DNA of 64,000 bases from Lutjanus erythropterus (taxonomy: Eukaryota > Chordata > Actinopteri > Lutjaniformes > Lutjanidae): contig CM034606.1 in NCBI GenBank assembly GCA_020091685.1, positions 13,067,695 to 13,131,694 on the forward strand, given 5' to 3'. The first letter of the stretch is position 1, and every line of letters begins with the position of its first letter. A program made the position numbers and the translations under genes. The notes below the pieces were generated by a model that did not search any database, was not told the DNA's origin, and saw nothing but the letters and a program-made list of their open reading frames with translations. Positions 58,828 to 64,000 of this stretch are shown in pieces.

Positions 58828-61708
58828 CTACGGGAAGCAGACAGTTCTGTAAGGTTACCGACTCTGGTGCAGATGGCAAATATACAGTAAAGGGTGGGTA
58901 AACTGTGACCTCCTGTTTGTGATTATCATGACAGAAAGCAGAAGCAACAATCACATGTACATCCACACTGAGAAACTAGTGTTTCACATACTGTAACTGT
59001 ATATTCAAACGTAACAACTGGGGAAACTTAAAATTCATTAAATCCTTGTTGCAGATTTTATATTTTAAATCAGAATCTCTATAATTAGATGGTAAATGGA
59101 CTGCATTTATATAGCACTTTTCCAGTCCTACAACCACTCAAAGCACTTTTACCACATGTCACTTCAACCCACTAATAGCAGAGGCTGCAACGCAAGGTGC
59201 CTCTGCTCTGAAATTAACCATTCACACACACACACGCACACACATGCACGCACACGCACTGAACACGCGCTCTACCACTGAACCACAGTCTCGACTTGCC
59301 CCACAATGGCCAGGAGAGGTTCAGATAAAAGGATTAAAAGTTTTGCCTTTCTTGGCTGATTTCTGGACAGGCATTTTCAGTTAAAGCCCTGCCACTGTGG
59401 AACTCCCAACCTGATAAACTTATGTTAGCAAACTCAGTATCTTTTTAAATCTCTCCACAAAACTTAGTTTTATAGGAAACTTTTTTTTATATTATCAATT
59501 ATTTATTGTCAAATAATTTCATTTGAATTCTTAGTCAAAATGCAAGCCAAAGTAAATTTGTGTTTTTTTATGTTCTTTACAAGAAAATCTAAAACAACAT
59601 TTAAAACATAACAACTGGTCTTTGTTTTTGTTGTAATAGTGATGACAGATTTGGTTTCATCAGAGCTGTACAATATTAAATCATCCATCTTTGCGCACTA
59701 CATCTAAGCCTTAAGGTGTGCATAAACTACAGATTTATGAACTTTTTAAAAGAAGGACTGTGTTTTTTATTTTATCTTGTTCTGTAAAGTATTTAACTGT
59801 GTTTAAAGAAGTGCTATACAAAGAAAGTTTATTATTTTATTTCATTTTTTTTACACATAAAAATCATTGCAATAAAACATAATACCTAAAAATGAAGATA
59901 ATGCATTCTGCCTTTGGGCATTCACTTATGAAAGGAAGAACTCACAGTCTCGTGAATTAATTTACTACTGCCTCGTTTCTTTATGTTGAATAACAAACTA
60001 AATTGAACTTCAAAGATATTCTCTGTCTTTCCACCCAGCTTTATATTCCACAGGAACTTGTGTAAAACTTAAGTTGTCTGCTACAAGTGAACTATTTACA
60101 AATGTACGTCATGTGTCAGGTGGGGACAATCCCCGTACATCCCGAATATGCAGCTGAGTGGAGAGATAGTCTCTTCACTCAGAGAACAACAGTTACAGTG
60201 TAATCTACAGTTTCAAACTATATATAACCACTGCTGTAGAAAGAAAATCTGTTAATTTAGCTTTAGTTTTAGCTAAGTCTGGATGTGGTGATCTCAGCAG
60301 CTTGCTTTCACTTGATATAGTTTTTTAGCTGTGTAGTTGTAAAAGTAAAAGTTACTTTGGTTTAGTTTTTAGCTCAGTTTTGTTGCAACTGAAAACCTTA
60401 AAACCTGTTTTCACAGAAAATAGACACCTCTGTGGCATAATTTTCAAAAAGTTAGACTGTGCATTTTGTTTGTTATATTGTTTGTTATATATTGTTATCT
60501 CATCTCAGCTATCTCATCTTTCATTTTATCACTTCACTTGTATTATACTGACACAAAAAGACAAAAAAATTGCTTAATATTCAGTGTTTTCTTTCAGTTG
60601 AATTCACACTGTGTCACCAGACACTAAAAAAATGTACAGTAGACACACTCCTTGATAAGATCTCTAAGAGCTATATGGGAATTAAACCCACACATGCTGA
60701 TTTTTACACCATTTGCAGCGCCTTGAACTTTCTTGCTGTGGCATAGCTGTTTATTAATTTCCTTTTCCCTTATTATGACCCTTAAATTTACTTGAAAAAT
60801 AGAATGTATTACATACTAAATATGACAGTACTAGGAACTCTAGTGGACTACAATGAAAACTGTTCCTAAATCTTAAACCTGAAATTGGACATTTTTGTGA
60901 GTTATTTCGCAGAACTTGACTGATGATGAAAACATTGTGAGGATTTCAACATCACATTGATGTCAACGGCCAAACTGAGGAAATATTTCCCTTTCTAACA
61001 CACAAACGCAGAATTAGATTAGCAATTAAGACTGGGTTAGAGACTTGAAGAACTGTTTTCAAAAAAGTAGAATCTTTATGCACAAATGGCATCATGAACA
61101 AGAAAGGCATATAGACTTCATTAAAATATAATAAATATTTAAAAGCTGAACAAACCAAAGGTTTATCAGAGTGTATATATGGCATGCTGTTGTGCACACT
61201 GTACTGGTCCCCAGGTGGCTTTTTAAAGAGATAAGGCCTCTGTCACTGAAAATCATCTGACCGTGAAGGTACCAGAAGTTAAAAGAAATTCAGCATAGTT
61301 ATAGTTAACTCTCACACCACTTTTAGACTCACTCTGATGTGTGCTTTCATTTCAGGATGTTCTAAGTACATGCTCTCTTGTCACTGTGATTGGTAGATAT
61401 TTATAAGTTTACACAGCATGAACATCTTCATCACTTTCAGATTCTGGCTTCCTCCCTAATGCACAGATGTGAACCACTGGTGGGTGAAAATTTCCTCTGC
61501 ATCACTTAAATGTTTTGATCATCGCTGCCTTCAGATTCTTTATTGGTCTCCCTGTTTCTTCCTGTAGCACATACACACATATGATATCTACATTTCTATT
61601 ATCATTGTTATTAGGCATTACAAAACGATACACTTGCAACATCATATTGATTTTGTATTGTTCTGCACTGGAATATTAGTTAACTTCATGATTGTTCTTT
61701 ATACTGAC
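58828..61708 (-). other. intron of the unidentified upstream gene
   Basis: AT-rich, with the CA tract at 59222-59262. No additional phase-compatible exon was found. Confidence 0.4.
59222..59262. repeat. imperfect (CA)n/(CACG)n microsatellite
   Basis: cacacacacacacgcacacacatgcacgcacacgcac in the last intron of the upstream gene, after atagcacttttccag, which is itself a common repeat start. Confidence 0.9.
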
Positions 61709-61803
61709 CTTTCTGGGACCCGTGGAGGAATCCTGGGTGGAGCGAGGGCTGCATCAGACGGCCGTGGAGGTCGTGGTGGAGGAGGGAGATTTTCTATTGT
61801 ATC
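61709..61803 (-). CDS. exon of unidentified upstream gene (proline-rich)
   Basis: 95 nt between ttttaaag and AGAAAG|gtcagt, phase 0 in, phase 2 out. It encodes DTIENLPPPPRPPRPSDAAL and APPRIPPRVPE, with several class I/II SH3 ligands (PPRPPRP, PPRIPPR). Such tails occur in Ras/Rho exchange factors, 5-phosphatases and adaptors, so the family cannot be named. It lies 2.9 kb from the candidate last exon. Confidence 0.65.
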
Positions 61804-63288
61804 CTTTAAAAAAACACAAAAAACAAATGTATATTCTGACGACATGAAACACTTTGACAATACCAACATGCCTCTATGCTCTACTCCTACAGCTAAAACA
61901 ATTATACAATTAATCAATCTGAGGATCAGCAAAATAAAACACTTTTTTGATAATCAGTTCAAAATAATAGTTTGTTGTTAATTGTTACATGACAAGATAA
62001 AAGAAAAAATAAAGTTAAAAAAGGGCAGAGTGAGAAAACATCAATGTTTAGGAAAAGTAAAATCAGTTATGTGTGGTGTGTATCCAAAAACAGATTTATT
62101 ATTTATTTCTAGAGGTGTAACAATTTCAATTTTAAATCAAAAACTGATTGAAATGCGCTTTCAGTATCAAGAATAAAACTTAAAGGCAGAATCTGTGTAA
62201 ACACAACACTTCAAAGATGGCACAGTGTAGCTTATCGGCCGTTATATCACACTTGATACCGTACACAGGAAGAATTTGAAAATGTCAGGGCACAAAATCT
62301 GTTTATCTTTACAAATCAAAACTTGATTGCCTAACAACGGCGGAGCTGTTAGTGTGAAATAAAAAAATTAAAAGCAAAAAATCGAATCAGAACCTTACAG
62401 TCGAAAGGTGTATCAATTTGCAGATCTTCTACCATCTATTTTACTCAGCATGTGCTCATTTAATTGTCCCATTCTTTTAAATCTGGGTCTTAGGGGGTTT
62501 CCAGTGTGTAAAGTATGTCCTGGCAGCTGTTATGATGCCTACCACGACAACCACAAATTCATCGTTTGAAATTTGGGGTACTTGTACTTGTTTTTCACCT
62601 AACAGACATAGCTGAGGTGGTAATGGTCATGTCATCCTTATCCAGTTACCCATAAATTGCAGGACTTTTATCCACAAAGGGTGGACATTTTGCTGTCCCA
62701 TATTCAATACAGGAATGTGCCAGTCTCTTTTAGGCATTTCTAGCACAAATTAGCATTAAATAAACCCATTCTATATAGTCTTGATTGTGTCCAGTAGTAA
62801 CTGTGTATTTGCCTGCCACACACACCACAGTTTTGATCACAGTTTGACAAGTTACTTCTGAGAAGCCATTGAGCAATCGTGCCAAGCTTCAAAGATTTCA
62901 CAACAAAGAAAAACATGGCTCTTGCAGTTTGAGTCTTTTGACAATTTAATTCTAAAAGTAGTTCTGTACATGCAGGTATTTTAGGAACTGAAGAACTGAA
63001 GTAGCCACTGACTGAAGAACAAAACTGAACACCAGACACTTTGTCTACCTCTCGGTTTCACATGTCACATGTTTCACATTTTATGTCACGCTTGTTACAG
63101 GTGCAGAGGACAGGGTCGGACGTGCAGAGCCACAAGAGAAAGTGAAGGTTTAGTTTCATGTATAGACCCTAATGCAGCAATAAAAGCAGCATGGAGCATC
63201 TAACTGTAAAATGTATGTAAAAGGAAGTAAGTCTGTGTGACCGTGAGCGCTGAAATGGCAAATGCTCTTTTTGTTAATTCAGGCTCAC
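61804..63288 (-). other. intron of the unidentified upstream gene
   Basis: AT-rich. The stretch 62100-62860 reads like old repeat, but I cannot name it. No exon seen; 63360-64000 is likewise empty. Confidence 0.4.
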
Positions 63289-63359
63289 CTCAAAGTCGGG
63301 CTCCGTCCCGCTGCTGTAGCTAAAGGTGCTGTGAGTGCTGAGTCTGTTGCTCTCAGTAC
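63289..63359 (-). CDS. exon of unidentified upstream gene (Ser/Thr-rich)
   Basis: 71 nt between cacaccag and TTTGAG|gtgagc, phase 1 in, phase 0 out. It encodes TESNRLSTHSTFSYSSGTEP and DFE. Both splice sites are strong and codon use looks coding. I do not recognise the protein. It joins in phase to the exon at 61709-61803, which makes chance unlikely. The gene continues beyond the window's right edge. Confidence 0.6.
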
Positions 63360-64000
63360 CTGGTGTGAAGAAAAGATGGGAAAGAAAACACGTGACTTTC
63401 TCTGAGGTTAGTGCTTGTGGTGAAAAATGCCGTAAGACCACTTCACCAAATGTGGATAAAAATAGCTTTTTGAGTCTCACAACAAAGGCACTTCAGTTGT
63501 ACAACATGTCTGCAGGGAGAGGTATGAATGATCAGAGAACAGACAGAGGAAATGTGAGACTCATGAGGCTGTCAGTAGATTCTTCAAACCCTGTCAGCTT
63601 CTGATATTTGTATGCATACATCTGATATATTTTTTAAATTATTTTTTAAAACATCATACAAAGTACAGATAATTAAAATGACATTCCTTCATAAAACATG
63701 CAAACTGCCTAAAATTCACACTGAAAAACACTAAAATGTCCATTCTACTGAAAACAACATTAACATAAAAGGTGTCCTGAAAAAAACCCGAAAGAACAAT
63801 GTAACTCAAACATATGAAGACTGTTAAGAATTAATGAAGTCTCTAAGTCTCTGATAAGAGGCTGTCAGATTTTATCAAAACTCTGCCTTTAGCAAAAAAC
63901 CCTAATTTGTCAAACCATATTTAGACTGTGGGAAAATTCTATGTCTTTTAGAGCAAGACATTTTTTTGCTAAACTGCAAGAGAGGAATTGTTGTTATGTC

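Noticed and set aside
1-64000. SORBS2 or SORBS3 as identity of the main gene
   Set aside because: SoHo and SH3 cores are shared, but the AQPKK-PVQVLEYGEA linker, YKSVLEGGDIPLQGL, the FITNERFGDLLNI block and EVHAVxSEWISLTVG are SORBS1-type.
1-64000. CRISPR arrays, operons, rRNA or tRNA genes, viral genes
   Set aside because: None seen; periodic repeats are simple microsatellites, and no cloverleaf-like or rRNA-like sequence was recognised by eye.

Overview
The window reads as vertebrate, almost certainly ray-finned (percomorph-type) fish, nuclear DNA. It has small exons with GT/AG borders in a low-GC background full of short inverted-repeat transposons and microsatellites, and the multi-exon gene is at home in animals. 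About 7% is coding. I see no bacterial, viral or CRISPR-like content.

One gene dominates: SORBS1 (sorbin and SH3 domain-containing 1, also CAP or ponsin), on the minus strand, running from about 57 kb (candidate non-coding first exon) or 41.8 kb (first exon with a supportable frame) down to a stop at 6228-6230. I placed 26 exons by hand from splice sites, reading-frame continuity and family similarity. Starting at the ATG at 40959-40961, the chain is 4203 nt with no internal stop and encodes 1400 residues. In order it holds the N-terminal region with the PTIVLLQHNR motif, the WYKTMFKQIH and NPYRPTY segments, the sorbin homology (SoHo) region (32.2-28.9 kb), the IYKSVLEGGDIPLQGL-type linker (20 kb), a 1464-nt His/Ser-rich exon with a CKGSCPASYTRFTT motif (17 kb), a basic coiled-coil-like linker (14 kb), SH3-1 (12 kb), SH3-2 (11 kb), a 522-nt proline-rich exon (10.5 kb) and SH3-3 (7.3-6.2 kb). 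The SH3 linker sequences favour SORBS1 over SORBS2 and SORBS3. Several exons are frame-neutral cassettes, so skipping the 1464-nt and 522-nt exons would leave a 738-residue form like the familiar short CAP isoforms.

Upstream of it, on the same strand (58.7-63.4 kb), three phase-compatible exons encode a Ser/Thr- then proline-rich tail of a second protein that I do not recognise. Its stop lies about 1.5 kb before the candidate SORBS1 promoter exon.

The rest is intron and flank: at least four copies of one long fold-back element, two copies of a short palindromic element (one nested inside a 1-kb inverted-repeat element), other terminal-inverted-repeat elements, three copies of a common dispersed repeat, a LINE ORF2 tail at 50.2-50.6 kb, a possible solo LTR near 1.2 kb, and GATA, GA and CA microsatellites. 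The exon model is firm. Promoters, UTR ends and conserved non-coding elements are tentative, because they need RNA or comparative data.
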